A DNA stretch of 64,000 bases, taken from the NCBI GenBank assembly GCA_004210915.1, contig SEGS01000012.1, positions 62,001-126,000 on the forward strand, read 5' to 3'. The position numbers and the translations under genes are program-made. This DNA comes from Variovorax sp. GTDB lineage: Bacteria; Pseudomonadota; Gammaproteobacteria; Burkholderiales; Burkholderiaceae_C. Below, one piece after another: positions 62,921 through 64,000 of the stretch. Numbering within the stretch: the first letter of the stretch is position 1; each line of letters begins with the position of its first letter. Below the pieces are notes generated by a model. It worked only from the letters and a program-made list of their open reading frames with translations, searched no databases and was not told where the DNA came from.

Positions 62921-64000
62921 TCACTTGGTATCGAAGCGGGTTGCACCGTCCCACTTCGGGTCTTTGGGCTGCAACGCCATGGAGGCTAAACGTTGCGCAT
63001 AGAGCTGGTAAAGGACTTTTTTGGCATCTTTCGCGAGGAGCGGTGCCAGCAGGTTTTGCCCGGTCGCCCAGTCTTGCGCGGCATAGGCGGCCAGCATGTC
63101 GGACCAGCGCGCGACTTGCGCCTGCTGTGCGGCATCGGCCTCGGCAAGCCGGGCTATCGGAAGGAAAACATCGACCGCCTGAACCTTGCCTTTGACACGG
63201 ACGCGGTCGATTTGCTGCCACAGGAAATCGGGCGCGCGCGCGCGGGTGGTTTCGCTGGCGAGGATCTCGACACCGAACTGCCCGCTCAGGCCCTCGAGGC
63301 GCGACGCGAGGTTGACCGCGTCGCCGACCACCGTGTAGCTGCGGCGCACCGCAGAGCCCATGTCGCCGACGCTCATGACGCCGGTGTTCAGGCCGATGCC
63401 CACGCTGATGCCGGGGCGCCCGCTGGCCAGGTAAGCGTCGTTGACTTCGCGCACCGCGACGGCCATCTCGAGCGCGGCCTGCACGGCCAGTGCGGCATGG
63501 TCCGGCGTGGCGACAGGCGCGCCCCAGAAGGCCATGACGCAATCGCCCATGTATTTGTCGACGGTGCCGCGGTGGGCGCGAATGATGGCGGTGAGGCGGC
63601 TGAACACGTCGTTCAGGAAGGCCTGGAGTTCGGCCGGCGCCATTTGCTCGGACAAACGGGTGAAGCCGCGCATGTCGCAGAACATGACGGTGAGCTCCCG
63701 GTTTTCGGCGCGCATGCTGTAGCGCTGCGGGCTGGCGAGCATCTCGTCGACCAGTTCGGGCGGCACATAGGTGCCAAAGAGCTGGGCCAGATCGCGCCGC
63801 GAGCGCGCCTCCACGAAATAGCCCCAGCTCATGTTGGCGGCGAAGGCAAGGGCCACCATGATCAGTTGCACCGCCAGGGGCATGACCAGTTGCAGGTGCA
63901 GGAAGAGCCAGGCGTTGAGCGCGGCCAGCCCGGTCGCGGTGGCCAGGCCGAGCAGCACGGCCGAAGAAGCCGACAGCAGCGACATGCCGATCGCCAGCAG
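62921..64000 (-). CDS. Class III adenylate cyclase with membrane N-terminus, 5' end outside the window
   Basis: About 360 residues remain, open to the window edge. Three hydrophobic helices (ASSAVLLGLATATGLAALNA, LQLVMPLAVQLIMVALAF and one before) precede a linker and the cyclase domain. Catalytic motifs: metal-binding aspartates in MFCDMRGFTRLS and KYMGDCVMAFWGAP, the Lys of VDKYMGD and Thr of YTVVGD (adenylate-type), and N/R in VVGDAVNLASRLE. In full-length relatives a CHASE2 sensor precedes these helices; here it would be outside the window. Confidence 0.9.
   Translation of the reverse strand: MLAIGMSLLSASSAVLLGLATATGLAALNAWLFLHLQLVMPLAVQLIMVALAFAANMSWGYFVEARSRRDLAQLFGTYVPPELVDEMLASPQRYSMRAENRELTVMFCDMRGFTRLSEQMAPAELQAFLNDVFSRLTAIIRAHRGTVDKYMGDCVMAFWGAPVATPDHAALAVQAALEMAVAVREVNDAYLASGRPGISVGIGLNTGVMSVGDMGSAVRRSYTVVGDAVNLASRLEGLSGQFGVEILASETTRARAPDFLWQQIDRVRVKGKVQAVDVFLPIARLAEADAAQQAQVARWSDMLAAYAAQDWATGQNLLAPLLAKDAKKVLYQLYAQRLASMALQPKDPKWDGATRFDTK

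Overview
The window is high-GC DNA with the gene content and style of a betaproteobacterium of the family Comamonadaceae, most like Variovorax. This rests on gene families and arrangement (yhdP divergent from glnE, a type IV pilus minor-pilin operon next to a PglL-type ligase, a yybP-ykoY leader before terC, many 4-base stop/start overlaps), not on a database match. No rRNA, tRNA, CRISPR array, complete insertion sequence or prophage was seen.

Region 1 (1-13615) is metabolic. On the plus strand lie the end of an ABC permease gene, an FAD-linked oxidase, an NMT1-like substrate-binding protein, a VanB-type 2Fe-2S reductase and a TetR regulator. Facing them is a long minus-strand operon: a VOC protein, the four-gene tetronate pathway (ltnD, otnK, otnC, otnI), a CodA-like amidohydrolase and a Rid-family protein, nearly all joined by overlapping stop and start codons. 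Upstream is an AceE-like E1 2-oxoacid dehydrogenase divergent from an Lrp-type regulator, with a perfect 12-base palindrome between them.

Region 2 (13670-31612) is envelope and housekeeping: a Tat-exported PhoX-type lipoprotein, mltA, a small membrane protein, two OmpA-like lipoproteins, a FixJ/PAS-kinase pair co-directional with nit and yhdP, then glnE and rlpA. Both glnE and rlpA look damaged: glnE lacks its usual N-terminus and sits only 25 bases from the divergent yhdP start, and rlpA has lost the first part of its barrel domain with a frame change. An acyl-ACP-desaturase-like diiron protein and an exported glutathione peroxidase follow.

Region 3 (31613-38607) is a seven-gene translationally coupled operon (FAD amine oxidase, DUF1365, cyclopropane synthase, chalcone-isomerase-like protein, MFS carrier, DUF3833 lipoprotein, SDR). 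Similar gene sets belong to lipid-modification and photo-oxidative stress regulons elsewhere. One gene in it may start at CTG.

Region 4 (38635-46965) holds a GST, purB, a DUF1566 lipoprotein, a YaeQ protein, two small Cys-rich proteins, terC behind a manganese-type riboswitch with a visible alternative helix, a holin-like membrane protein, a BepA-like protease and moaC.

Region 5 (46996-60261) is the pilus locus: pglL-like ligase, fimT-pilV-pilW-pilX-pilY1-pilE, a lower-GC insert with decayed sequence and a DCC/multi-spanning membrane fusion, and convergent pilA with a sigma-54-type promoter.

Region 6 (60454-64000) holds a hipBA pair with an operator-like inverted repeat, a class II cyclic-nucleotide phosphodiesterase-like protein, and the 3' part of a class III adenylate cyclase cut by the window edge.
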